A stretch of DNA of 64,000 bases from Montifringilla adamsi (Eukaryota > Chordata > Aves > Passeriformes > Passeridae). The stretch spans positions 10,712,099 to 10,776,098 of the forward strand of contig JAGGNK010006448.1 in NCBI GenBank assembly GCA_017590115.1. The letters are read 5' to 3'. Each line of letters begins with the position of its first letter. Within the stretch, counting starts at the first letter, position 1. Position numbers and translations under genes: made by a program. The notes under the pieces are model-generated. The model saw only the letters and a program-made list of their open reading frames with translations, had not been told where the DNA came from and did no database searches. Positions 26,583 through 38,977 of the stretch are shown here, piece by piece.

Positions 26583-27810
26583 TAAATTTGCATAGAAGCA
26601 TGAAGTGTTCTGATTTACCTACTGGTATGGTGGTGTAAGTGACTGCAGTCATTACTTTAAAGCCACACAATAGAATATTCCTGAATATTCCTGAAAAATT
26701 TTAATTTTGCCTGTACACAGCAATAACACTGACATTGTCTCCACAGCAAAGACTTTTGGGTGCATACAAATAAACAAGTCATGTGATAAAATTAGTTAAA
26801 GATTGATCAGATGAATGATGGGAATGTCTACAAAGGATTGATATAAAAAACTGAGATAAACTAGGAAGTCAAAGGAGGATGAGAGGAGAAAAATTTAATG
26901 CAAGTGTCATTTGGAAAGAAGAGCAGATTTTGAATAACCATGTAAGAAAAATTTTAAAAATCTCCAACAACTAGAAATATTTTAAGGGAGATATGGTTGT
27001 AATATTTTTGTTAATAAAAGTGCAAACATAGTTTATGTTTAAAAATGTCACAGTAAAAGTAATTTATTAGATTTTACAATGAAATCAGAGGGGAAAAAAA
27101 TAAAAAATAGACATATTTATAGTTGTCATTTGAAAAAACACAGCAATATATAGGACTTGTAAACACTACATTATCTAAAGCAAATTGTTAAAGTTATGAA
27201 TTAGTGCATTCAGACTCATTGGATAAGATAAATAAATCAAGAGATGTTTAATTCTGTGGTTAAAGCACAGCACTATACTATATATGCAGTAGGGAAAAAG
27301 GAAGAATTTAGAAGAAAAATCAATCTCTGGCTAGGTCTGTGTGTGGTAAATATAAAAGGGTTGCAGATGTGCAAGGGCTCTTTGCAATTGTGTTCATAAC
27401 CTAATTAGGGTGGTAATTAGGACATAGGTAAAACCACAAAAGGAAAAAAAAAGAAGGATTTTAAATTTCAAAGAGTGAGTTTCAGAAGAATGTAAAAGCA
27501 CAGGATGAAATCAAGTAGGATAAATCAATAGAGATAAAGGACACAGAGGGAAATGGAAAACATTCAAAGATAAATTAATGTATGCCCAAGGGTTGTGCAT
27601 GTAATCTAGCTAAAAATACACCAGAAATAAAGAAGGCTAATGTTGATGAACAAAGAAGCCCTAACCTGAAAATATACACTCTAGCAATAGCCAAGGGACC
27701 GTATGAAATGAATTTAGCTGAAAAACAAAAGGTCAGGGATGAAGCTCATAGCACATTCAACAAATTTTAAGAGTTCATTTTCTATTAAAAATATATACAA
27801 ATCTCAGGGG
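26583..27810. other. Non-coding, very A-rich DNA
   Basis: A-rich on the plus strand, with many AAAA runs and few C. No repeat or exon is recognised. The 62-codon frame at 27582-27770 has no recognisable content. Confidence 0.65.
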
Positions 27811-27849
<39 letters not shown>

Positions 27850-27855
27850 AAAAAA
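27811..27855. repeat. Long poly-A tract
   Basis: Thirty-seven consecutive A, a single G at 27848, then seven more A. It follows 'aatctcagggg'. Together with the second run at 27945-27979 it opens a false 107-codon frame full of Lys. It may be the tail of a retroposed sequence or a slippage product, but no retroposed body was recognised upstream. Confidence 0.97.
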
Positions 27856-27941
27856 TCTGCCTTAAAATCATATGGGGCTGGTGAAGCACTGAACTGTTGC
27901 ACAGCTTCTACTGAAGCCACATTTAAAGGTTTCATTGTGAC

Positions 27942-27944
<3 letters not shown>

Positions 27945-27979
<35 letters not shown>
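27945..27979. repeat. Second long poly-A tract
   Basis: Thirty-five uninterrupted A, beginning 89 bases after the end of the previous A-rich tract. The sequence between the two tracts (27856-27944) is of mixed composition and not recognised. Confidence 0.97.
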
Positions 27980-27981
<2 letters not shown>

Positions 27982-30338
27982 CACCCTCTTACATTTGGAA
28001 GTAATCAGAAGATTAAAAACAAAATAATTACTGGGAGAGATATATTAAGTGCAAGATACTGAAAGAAGGAACAAACACTGTCAATGTTTTGGGTTCAAAG
28101 CAGAAATTTTCATGCTAGCGGACTGCAACTCTGATATTTGCTTTTACAATACTTCATTAGCATACTGCAAGGGACTGTATGAATCCTAAAATTAGTTCTA
28201 AATTTCTCTTGTAAATTCAGCCATTTGAGCAGCCAGTTTTTGGGTAGATTTATAGGTAGCAGGTACATTATTAGGAGATTGACCACTTGCAATTATTGAT
28301 TTCTATCCTGGTTTTGGGCCCAACATCCTCATAAAAATAGTAGTAGAAAATTACAGTTAAATAACACAAATCCTCAGAGTTTCACTGTATATATGTATTT
28401 TCCATGTAACTTTGACTAACATCAGAATTTGTGAAAGCTCAAAATCTTCCAAAGTTTCAACCTAGAAAAAGGAGCAAAACTAGGAAAATTTAAAATAAAT
28501 TTCAACAAGTGCCAGAATTTCCAGAACTGGAATTCAAAATAGTGTATCAGTTACATCTTTCTCTGGTAATGATCATGGCCAAAACCAAACCTGCCTGGTT
28601 TAAGTTTTTCATGGAGGTCTCCTGTTGTCCAAATTTCCCTAACAGCTCCATTTCTTCTTCCCCTAAGTGTAAAGGGAAGATCTGTACTGAGAAGACCAAA
28701 TAGGATCACAGCTTACACGCTTAACTGAGATGCTTAAAGGAGTGGGAGGTTAAATCAGATGTAAATATAGTTTTATTACCATAATTACAAAAAAAAACCC
28801 AATAGCTCTCTATACAGAATAATGAAATGAGAAAATCGAATGACTAACTGCCTGAATTAAGTTGATAAATGCACTACAATATGGTAGGTGGAATGGATCC
28901 AGTGAGATAGCTGGTTGAAAATGAGTAATTGATAATCATTTTACACCAGTAGTTCTCACTTGCTACAGCCCATAAACAGTCTTTCTGTAATTTTCCCAGG
29001 TATATGACCTTCTTTTTTTTCTTTTTTTTTTAACTAAGTTAGAAAATATCTTGGCTTGAGCAGAAATTCTGTTCATCCCTGATAAAAACTAATTAAAAAG
29101 CTAAAGTACAGGGCAAGAAAAATGTATGTTCCAAGAAGCAAGAACTCAGAAATCTCCCTAGCAGGAGGAAGAAGGAGTGGGAATCAAGTTTATGTTTTCA
29201 TTTTGAGTCTGGTACTCTTGGTCCTTTCTTTACCATTTCATGTTAATGTGTCCAAAAAATCAGATTTATCCTCAGATCTGAATAACACCCCAAATGAAAC
29301 TTATTAAACTATATAATAAAAACTAGAAAAAAAGCAAGGTGGAAATAGAGGCTCTTTAGAAAACCATTCCCAAGTAGCAAAATAATCCAAAAGAACTATT
29401 CATACCACCTAATATTAAGAGCTCCGGATTCAGACAACTTAAGTGTCTATGATGTGAGTGTCTACATGTATATATGTCTCAATTTTGAGCTGAATCAAGG
29501 TTTTACCTTGGGACTGAAGTAGTCCTGTATCCCTAAAAAAAATTTACATTAGGTGAGATGAAATCTGCCCTAGCAGTGCCTTTCTCTACGGACTAAGAGG
29601 GGGAAAGGATGCCAAAATAAATCTATTTTTTCAGAGGCATCTCAGCTGTACATTTTTTGTGAGACAACACACCCAGGTCAAATTCTTTGTGACAAGCCAG
29701 TGTCCAGACCCACTGACTAAGCAGCCATGGTTCATTTTGGAGTTTGTAATGGTTCATAGTAGCCACACGACACTTTTTCCTTCACCATAAAATTTGTGTT
29801 ATCCCCCTTGTTTTTCACAAAATCTGACAGTTAAAAACCTGAAGCACATGGCTGAAGAATTCATGCTTGGCTCTCTGCAAAGTACCACTGATGTGTCAGA
29901 GATTTGAATTCTGACCTCACTGTACAGTTCTTTCAAAATGTGTGAGCAAGCACAAATCTTTCCTTCAAAGTATATGCCAGTATAAAACAAAACAGTAGTA
30001 AATTGTTTGACCTTTAGTAGAGTCAACACACCTCTGATGACATAAACAATCAACATTTTCCCTTTCTTTGAGCTGTGCTGCCCAAAGAAATACTTAGCAT
30101 TATTCACAGTCACAAGATCAGAAACTGAGTGGGATTCATATAGTGCAATGAAAAAGAAAACTGCATCCTGGGGTGCATCAGTAGAAATATTTTCACTAGG
30201 AAAAAATTAAATAAAAGAAAGAAAGAAATCCAGTTTTTCATCAGGAAAAAGGCTCCAAAATGGAATATATAGAGAATGGTTGAATATGTTCCAGCTCTAA
30301 CAAGAGTTACAAAAATCAAGCCTGGAAGAAAGTTTTGT
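27980..30338. other. Non-coding DNA, no gene seen
   Basis: AT-rich unique DNA. The 104-codon minus frame at 29799-30113 and the 69-codon minus frame at 30110-30319 carry no recognisable motif. A T-rich tract with one C lies at about 29012-29031. Confidence 0.63.
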
Positions 30339-30451
30339 TGTCAGTCTTGGTGCTAGTATGACCTTGGCCAACAGCTGAGCACCCACCCATTCATTCATGG
30401 AAAGAGAATTGGAAGAGAAGCTGAAAAACTTGGGGGGGAAGATAAAAACAA

Positions 30452-30457
30452 TTTAAT
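30452..30457 (-). promoter_or_regulatory. LTR polyadenylation signal (ATTAAA)
   Basis: Lies in 'cctattaaattg' on the minus strand, the same context as the signal in the related LTR at 5765-5770. It is the expected polyadenylation signal of the LTR; current activity is unknown. Confidence 0.65.
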
Positions 30458-30631
30458 AGGTGAAGCAAAGCCACATGTGAAGCAGTGCAAAATAAGTTCT
30501 TCATTCCCTGCTTCCCACCAGGAGGAAGATGGTTGGTCATTTCCAGGAAAGCCAACCCTCAGCATAGGTAGTGGTTACTTGTGAAGACAAAAGCCATAAC
30601 CATGAATGTCTCTTTCCTCTCATTTCCTTGG

Positions 30632-30650
30632 GCTTTTATTGCTTTTATTG
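30632..30650 (-). promoter_or_regulatory. Duplicated TATA-like motif in LTR
   Basis: The plus-strand 10-mer gcttttattg occurs twice in direct succession, giving two CAATAAAAGC motifs on the minus strand. They sit where this LTR family carries its TATA box ('agcatataaa' in copies I remember). The duplication appears specific to this copy. One of these motifs would be the old promoter. Confidence 0.5.
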
Positions 30651-30926
30651 CTGAGTGTTACATTACAGGCCGTGGAATATCCTTCTGGTCAGTTGGGGTT
30701 TGATGTCCCAGCTGTATCCCATCCCAGCCCCTTGCCCGTCCCAGCCCTCTCACTGGAGGAGGCAGCGTGAGAAACTGAGAAAGCTCAAATGCCATGCAGG
30801 CACTGTTCAGCAATAGTCAAAACACTGGTGTGTTATCAGCACTGTTTCACTCTCAAGTCAAAACAAATCACCATATGGGCGACTTTGAAGAACACTTACC
30901 CATCTCAGCCAGAACCAACTAGTACA

Positions 30927-31433
30927 TTATCTCAGAAACAAGAATAAGGAAAGAAAATAGAAATTTAAGTTGGAAGATAATGGCACAATATTTCTTTCTG
31001 GGACTTAAAGAAAGACTTTGCAAAATTAGAGCAATGAGATTCTGGAATTCCTCTTCATTCAAATAGGGAGGACAAAATTAATTGCTTTTAAGGTGCAGCC
31101 TCATAATTTTATTAAAAGCTTTATATCGTAAGAGTCTTGCAATACCAATTCTCAGTGACCCACATCTCTTCCAGTCCATTGTTGTTTGTTGTTTGAAGAA
31201 GTTTTTAAGAAAATATATTTACATTAATAAACTGCTTTTACTCCCTTTTCCTTTCAAGAATGATAAATAAACAGTAAATCTGAAGCACAGTCTGCAGGTA
31301 ATTGGGAATTAACTAAGCTATTTCATATCTATTTTCTCAGACACTGATAGCTGTTTAGCTGAGGTAGCAGAGATAGGAATGGCCTGGGAAGAGCCACCCA
31401 TCAAGAAAAGTAAAATATTCTATCAGCATGTGC
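30927..31433. other. Non-coding spacer before the duplication
   Basis: About 500 bases of unique DNA between the LTR and the tandem duplication. The 62-codon frame at 31082-31270 is without content. No repeat is recognised. Confidence 0.65.
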
Positions 31434-32399
31434 TGGGCTCCCTGCTGCTGAAGACTGCCACTAATTTAAAATATTTTAAGTGTATGTGCAATGACTGCAG
31501 GCCAGATATAACCTAAAGGCAAAAGAGGAAAGGAACAAACTTCCCAGCCAAAGTGTGACCAAAGCCCTCTTCCAGGCTGCTGAGGATCAGCAGCATGCAG
31601 CAAGAAGCTCCTTGAGATAGCACACCTGGCACCTCTCCTCACTGATCCCCAAAGTGAAGATGGAAACTATCTTCTTTAATCTTCTGAAATGTGCAATTTG
31701 TCTCCAGTCATTCTAGACAACTTCGTTCTATGCACTCAATCTATTTACAGTAGTTCAAATAGGCTAAAGCAATTTAGAGTCTCTGTGGAAGATGGAAATT
31801 CCTATTCCTCACTGCAGAGAGAAACACTTCTAAACTACCCCCTAAGCTCTCTGACAGCCTTCTCACTCCTCCCCATTTTTTCAATGAGAGATAGTTAAGA
31901 GCATCATTTATAAGTTGTTCTAATGGGGTATCACACTGTTTTTAAGAGGATATTTGGAGGAAGAGAAATCTTTAGGGCTGCTTTGTGAGAGAAACCTGAC
32001 GGTGAAACTGAACAAACTACACACATGGAACAGAGGGGGTTTTTTCATATTTGTCATGCTCTTATATTTTTAGAAAGCAAAATTCAACAATAAAACTTTA
32101 CAAAATAAAAAAGTTTATATAGCTCTTCATCCTCTTGTTTTTGAGAACTGAATTCAGATGAAGTGGGAATTTCCTATGAAGTCTGTCTTCTGTTGAAGGA
32201 CTTCATTAACATGCCTCAGATAAAGTTTACCACTGCTTTCTTAGAAAAGAGCATTGTAATGACAGGAGAAAATATATTATTACCATATTCACAAAGAGAA
32301 AATAAGATTGTCAGTCTGATTGAAAATGAATACAACAATCTTTTCCCTGGGATTCTCTTCTGGATGATAAGCACTCACAAAAAATATTTGGGGAATAAA
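31434..32399. repeat. Tandem duplication, copy 1 (966 bp)
   Basis: Starts at 'tgggctccctgctgctgaag' and ends at 'atttggggaataaa'. It is followed at once by copy 2 (32400-33369). Reading the two copies side by side, I see identity over the whole unit except one patch at 32046-32065. The 69-codon frame at 31689-31898 and the 84-codon frame at 32163-32417 recur in copy 2. They are not thought to be genes, since the unit shows no domain, promoter or splice pattern. The unit itself is anonymous AT-rich DNA, not a recognised transposon. Confidence 0.97.
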
Positions 32400-33369
32400 T
32401 GGGCTCCCTGCTGCTGAAGACTGCCACTAATTTAAAATATTTTAAGTGTATGTGCAATGACTGCAGGCCAGATATAACCTAAAGGCAAAAGAGGAAAGGA
32501 ACAAACTTCCCAGCCAAAGTGTGACCAAAGCCCTCTTCCAGGCTGCTGAGGATCAGCAGCATGCAGCAAGAAGCTCCTTGAGATAGCACACCTGGCACCT
32601 CTCCTCACTGATCCCCAAAGTGAAGATGGAAACTATCTTCTTTAATCTTCTGAAATGTGCAATTTGTCTCCAGTCATTCTAGACAACTTCGTTCTATGCA
32701 CTCAATCTATTTACAGTAGTTCAAATAGGCTAAAGCAATTTAGAGTCTCTGTGGAAGATGGAAATTCCTATTCCTCACTGCAGAGAGAAACACTTCTAAA
32801 CTACCCCCTAAGCTCTCTGACAGCCTTCTCACTCCTCCCCATTTTTTCAATGAGAGATAGTTAAGAGCATCATTTATAAGTTGTTCTAATGGGGTATCAC
32901 ACTGTTTTTAAGAGGATATTTGGAGGAAGAGAAATCTTTAGGGCTGCTTTGTGAGAGAAACCTGACGGTGAAACTGAACAAACTACACACATGGAACAGA
33001 GGGGGTTTTTTCATATTTTTATTATATTTTCTTATATTTTTAGAAAGCAAAATTCAACAATAAAACTTTACAAAATAAAAAAGTTTATATAGCTCTTCAT
33101 CCTCTTGTTTTTGAGAACTGAATTCAGATGAAGTGGGAATTTCCTATGAAGTCTGTCTTCTGTTGAAGGACTTCATTAACATGCCTCAGATAAAGTTTAC
33201 CACTGCTTTCTTAGAAAAGAGCATTGTAATGACAGGAGAAAATATATTATTACCATATTCACAAAGAGAAAATAAGATTGTCAGTCTGATTGAAAATGAA
33301 TACAACAATCTTTTCCCTGGGATTCTCTTCTGGATGATAAGCACTCACAAAAAATATTTGGGGAATAAA
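32400..33369. repeat. Tandem duplication, copy 2 (970 bp)
   Basis: Head-to-tail repeat of 31434-32399, offset 966 bases before the variable patch and 970 after it. The patch at 33012-33035 reads 24 bases where copy 1 has 20 and is T/A-richer. After 'ggggaataaa' copy 2 continues into unique sequence (acaaaaaactc), while copy 1 is joined to 'tgggctcc', so the junction has no microhomology. Near-identity means either a very recent duplication or two haplotypes placed in series by the assembler. Confidence 0.97.
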
Positions 33370-36300
33370 ACAAAAAACTCTCTGAATTAATTTGAATTAT
33401 TTTCCCCTAGCAGCTTTCCTTGTATAAATACTTTCTCCTCTAAGGTGCTACACATCTTCATAGCTTTGGAAAACCTTTGCTGAAAGAATAAGAGGTTCTG
33501 GAATTTATGGCCTGGCACTCTTCTAGAGATGTTGGTACTCCCTTTGCAGTGCAAAAAGACTGGCCAGCACTTCAGGCAAACAAATCCTTCTCTTCACTAG
33601 GAGTACCTTTAGCAGATATTCACTTTGATGTTGCTAGTTCTTCACAGTCAGCCAGAGGATTATGTGCTGAGAAGGGATAAATCATTTTTTGTTGACAGCT
33701 GGAAGAAAAAGGCTGAAAAATCAGTCATAAAAGCATTTTGTTAATTTTGGGGTTTCCCTGATATTCCTTTAATCTAGAACAGATAATTCCACAAACCTGG
33801 ATTAATCAGCAGTGGGTAATGCTTCTAGAAATCTCTTCTTTGCACTAGGATGCATCAGTTTCAATGAGTATAAGTTTTACTCCAAAGGAAAGTTAAGATA
33901 TACCCACAGGAAGGAAAAAGGAGAAAGCCTTCTATATGTATAATGAACAAATGAATTAGAAAATTTAAAAAAAAAAATTTGAAAAATAAAGGATTATCTT
34001 AGAGAGGTATTTTCTAAGGTCACATATGTCATACAAAGAGAAAGAATGTCATGCAGCAAATTTGAGATCTCAGATCACTCAAGATATATGTAGAGAGATC
34101 AGTGTTGCAGAAATACCTAAAATTCAACATTACAATGTAAGATTCCCAAAGCTTCTTGTTCCCCTGGATGCATATGATAGACACTCCAGCCTCTGTTATA
34201 GTAAAATAACATTTAAATTAATGTTAGGCTTTGTTTCACGTAAACTTTCCCCTTCACATGTGTCACTGAACTTTTTCAATGCTTATGTAGGACCCATCAT
34301 TCAGTGACTGAATTTTGCAAACCTAGTTTTGAATAAAGTGGTGGTTTTTAATGCTCTCTCAACATTTCAGTGCACCAAAGACTTTATCAGAAAACTGACA
34401 ACATTAGAAAAGTGAGGCATGAGAAAAAGCTTCCCAGCACAAAAGTTCAAGAGTTAACATACAGCTGTTGATGTGGAGTTTGATAAAAGAGTTTGATGCA
34501 GTAAGATGTAATCTTTAAGATTCTTTTCAAGTACATGCACTTAATAATTTAATTTGTCTTTTTAATAATTTAATTTGTCTTTTGTTCTTGTACTCCTAAA
34601 TGGGCAGTAATGCTCATTGGCAGTCAGCAAGCAGCAGGTTGTATTCCACTTTCTCTGGGTCTGCTCTGGCATGACCCATTTATCTCCAGAAACACTATAT
34701 ATTAAAGACCTCCTGTCATATGCTTCTCTTCAAAACATTTTAAAGTTATTTTCAAAAACTAACAGTATAATTTAGAGATATTTTAATGTCTCTTGAGCAG
34801 CTTTCAGATACATAATTGGGGTAGAGGAATGCAGACTGCCCTCTATGAGCCAGGGAAAAGGAGGCTCCCTTTGTAGACTCCAGACCAATAATGGCTAGTT
34901 CCCCTGAAGCCAGATGTTTTATACAATCATCCTCAAGTTACCCCTGTGCTAGACAGCTATTCCTAGGCAAGAAATATCACTGCCCATTGCACTAAGTCTG
35001 GATCCCTTTGGTCTGCGGTAACAAGCAGCCTCCCATTAAATTCCTTGTCACAGTTTGTCTGAGAGGGTCCACAGATTTTTTTCCAATTTGCAGAAAAGCA
35101 TAAAGGAAACCTTTGAGGTAGCCCTTACTGTGCTGGCTGGTCCTACTCACTGCTGTTTCAATGTTCTAGAAACTGTAAAATTGGAGTTTTTACTCAGAAA
35201 AAGCATTTCTTCCCCAAACTTTAGTTGATAAGTATTCCCAAAACCCAGCTTTATTTCAGAAAGGAATTTATCAGCTGACCGTAAGTCAGGACGATGAGGA
35301 TACCTGAGCAATACAAAATAATTGAACAATAAAAGAGAGTCACTATCATGTCTGTGTAACCAACAAGGCAGGTAGACCACAGCTGACTTTAGCAGAGCCC
35401 TTCAGGTGTCTCTGTCCCAGACTCCCACTCCAGCAGTGTGTACCAGTTCAGTCATGGCAGTGGATCCACGCTGGCTCTGTACTGCAGTTCCACTTCTCCA
35501 TTTTAGCAATAATCCCTTGGACCAGGAGCACTGCTGGAAAGCAGCACAGAGGCATAGAGAAATAAAACTCTATGAGCTACAATGCAGTGCCCATCAAACT
35601 CTACCTCCCCTCCAAGTCAGCCATGCCAGGCTTGGACCAGCTCCATGCAGAGATGTTTGGTTGACTCTGCATGGTGCAGAGAGGCCAAGTGATTTTAGTT
35701 TAGGCTCTGTAAACTGGTTCTGGGCCAACTTGACCCTGCAAACTGTAAACCACCAATCCATAGCACTCTATGGTAGCATATATTTCTTGCCAGACCAGAG
35801 TTGTCTCTGCAAGGAGCCAGCTCAATGTCCCTGCATCTGCAGTTCAACTAGTCCACAACTTGTAAACCACTCACAAATAGTTGACAGTTGATGGAGTAGA
35901 ATTCTTTTCATCCGTGTAAATTCTCATTAATCTGCAATTTCTAAGCAGGAAACTGGGGGGAGGGAGGATAAAGGACATTTTACTGAAGTGAATCCAAGTG
36001 AGACATTAAGAAAGTCATTACATTAAATTGCAGGAATAATACATGAAGCAGGATGGTTTTGGAAATTAAACAAGCCTCTGCTCTCATAGGCTATGGTATG
36101 AATTATATCTGGTCATTTTCTGTGTGGCTTCTTGGGCTGGGATAAGTGGAAGAAACTTGCTACAAGGACTGGAATAAAATGGATTCTTTATCACAACTGT
36201 CAAACCAAAAACAATCTGGCCAAATGCTGCCACTCATTTAACAACCAAAGTTCTGAAAATATTTCTTGGATTTATTATTGAACAGCCTTCTCTGCTGAGC

Positions 36301-38977
36301 AGAGCTGCTTTACACAATCACTCACTTATGTAATTTCTGCATGTGTATGAAAACAACCATTCACTCCTCAGTGGTCCTATTTATTCTCAACAGTGTGTTT
36401 AAAGTGCTTTGCAATGTCCTTCATCTCAGAGCAGGGAACTCACAGTACCTACTGGCAATCCCTACTTGGTGTGGCATAACTAGCCAACTGGCTTTTAAGA
36501 GGTGGTGGTTGGGCAACTGTTCTCAAAAACAGTTGATAAATGACAGTGTAATTCCTGTTTCTATGGGAATATGGCACCAAACTTTAAAAAATTATCTCAT
36601 ATGTGTCAAGCAACAGACCTCAAAGAGAAAAGAAGAGAACTTCTGGGATGTTAACATGTAGAATAGGATTGACTGGAAAGGCAAAGCTGCTAATTATAAA
36701 TAAGAAAAAAAAAGTGCTTGGAATCCCTGATCCTTTATGAGAAATGGCTCAGTTGCTAAGAATATATCTGACATTTCATAGGACCTTGGTGTGTTTTTTC
36801 AGCATAAAAGGCAACAAATGTGTTATTTATACATAAAAGCATCCAAATGGCAGCACCTTTGTGCCCTAAATAAATTTTGGAGAAACTAAAGAAAACAAAT
36901 ATATTCCTCTATTCATTTTTTCATGCTAGTTAAAAATGTCAGTGTTGAAAAGAAGCGATGAAGTTGCAACAAACATTCAACTGTAACAAATTCCTGGACA
37001 GTATCCATTCTAACAACAAGCCGGTCTTATCAAGGGGGAGAGGAGTTGCATGTATTCTTATGTGAAGGTGTTGTCCTGTAAAGATGCCAATAAAAAGGAA
37101 AGGAAAAAAAAAAAAAGTAGAGCTTTGCCAATACATATGGTGTGACTTTGAAGAGCAGCCTCTTCAAAGTTTATTTTTGACATGTCCGCAGGACAGATTA
37201 TTCATGTTAAAGTAAATCAAATCCTTAAGAGATCTCCTATAAATAAATTACTGATTTATGTTCCAATATTTCTATTCCCAATGAAGTCAATGATCAGACT
37301 TGTTCATTGGCAGAAGGTAATCTGAGCACATTTATGGAGAAAAAACACAGGTATTTTAGAAATAGCTACAGAACTACAGACACCTGTCTTGATATCTTTG
37401 AAGGGATGAAACCTCTTGCTGTGGAGTATTTGTGGGGCACTCATTTTCCTCTCTTTCCCGGAGGAAGTCTGCTGACATAGGGCTTGAGTGCTGAGTTCCT
37501 GCAATTCCCATAACTGGTATAACAGATGCAAAATCCCGTCCGAATCAAATGTTTGGCTACAGCAGGAGCAGGAAGAAGCAGCTGGTTTTTGGCAAATGAA
37601 GCACTGCTCAGCATTTCAGTGCAGGGGTTGAAAAAAACCACAGTGAAACACTAGCCTAAGGTACACTTTCATATTCAGCATTAATGTACAAAAGATGCAG
37701 TTATTTTAAAGCAATAATGAGCAAAGCCACAAACCTTAAGAAATATTACTCAATGCAATGAAAATCTTCTTATGCATTCTGACACTAAAAGCAAAACCTT
37801 TGGATTCAGTGTACAAGACATCAGCACGATGCAGCTTTGTGTTTAGACAGTGCTGCTACTGATGGAATATTACTGTGAAAACAAAATTAAATGAAGGGGT
37901 AATAAGAAAAAGCCATTTTGACTCATCAGACTATTACTTTTCAGAAAGAGTATGACAACCAGGAAAGGACCGTTTTTAACCTAGCAGTTCCTCTAGCAAA
38001 GGTGTCATGACATTCATATGAGCTCTGGGAAATGTATCATTTATATACAGCTCTTAGCACTTTTTCGCTCACTGGCAATACTGTTGCTGATATCCTCGTG
38101 ATCTGGAAGAACAGAACACCATGCAATCTTGATTTACTATAAATTCCACTCTGATAAATTGCTTTACTACCATATGACACCTTACAACACAATCCTTGCC
38201 AGTGTGGAGTTTTACTTGATCAGAAAAAGAACTTGAAAGGAGACATATGAAGGCAAGTGTCCTTTAAAGAGTTCTTTGGTTTGCATTACAAGAAAGGATT
38301 TAAAAAATAAATCTGTGGTTGCAGCCTTAATATTTGATTTGTAAGAACTTCTGCTGAGTTCTTGAATAGTTTTGCTAAACCTCTATTGAGTTCAGTTTCT
38401 GCAACTTTTTTCAAAATTCCTTTGGGGTTTTGAGTTCCTACTGCTTCAAACAGAAACCTGTATGATTCTCAGCTCAGACTGGATATTCATTTTGTCATTT
38501 ACTCTCCACTTGCTGGTGATGCTGTGCAACCCAGCATGCTTTAGTAATATTCACAGCACGCACATTCCTGTGTAACGGGGGTCACAGGCTCTAGCATAGG
38601 CAGGATTGCTCTGCTCTGCTCTGCCTGATCACCATAAAGCTGTAACTGCTCAAACTGCTTCCTGTGAGCTGAAAGGAGAGGAGAAATTATGCACATGGAC
38701 ATCTACCATTATTTGGTGTCCTTATTTAACTCCTCTGAAAGGGGCAGTTACAAAGTTCAGTTGGCTTAATGAGGGCCAAATCCTTTTAATTTGATTTGTT
38801 TCTGGTGATATTACCCACCCTAGAGCACCCATGCCTAACTGCCCTAATTTTCCCTTCCAAATACATAGTGGAAGGCAATGAACCATTCTACCACAGAGGA
38901 TGATGATATAACTGTATCTGTACCCACTAGCTTGGTTACAGTTCTGATGATACTGCAAAACCATTTTCTGCTACTGG

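Larger units (their letters stand above)
30339..30926 (-). mobile_element. Solo LTR of avian endogenous retrovirus, minus strand
   Basis: On the minus strand the element starts with TG at 30926 (tgtactagttggttctggctg) and ends with CA at 30339 (gactgaca), about 588 bp. In order it carries 'gctgataacac', 'gaacagtgcctgcatgg', 'gctgggatgggatacagc', a duplicated CAATAAAAGC TATA-like motif (30632-30650), and ATTAAA in 'ctattaaat' at 30452-30457. The block order and several blocks match the LTR at 5331-5892, so the two are relatives, but the module after the TATA region differs. I recognise the family as one common in birds. No internal viral genes flank it, so it is a solo LTR. Flanking 5-mers (tttgt, ttatc) do not match, which fits an old insertion. 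Confidence 0.85.

Noticed and set aside
27739..28062. 107-codon frame with two Lys-rich blocks
   Set aside because: The Lys runs are translated poly-A tracts; the rest has no recognisable content.
31689..32864. A 69-codon frame present twice (31689-31898 and 32655-32864), suggesting a duplicated small gene
   Set aside because: The identity comes from the tandem duplication of the whole DNA unit; the frame itself has no domain, promoter or codon bias, and an 84/85-codon frame in the same unit repeats for the same reason.
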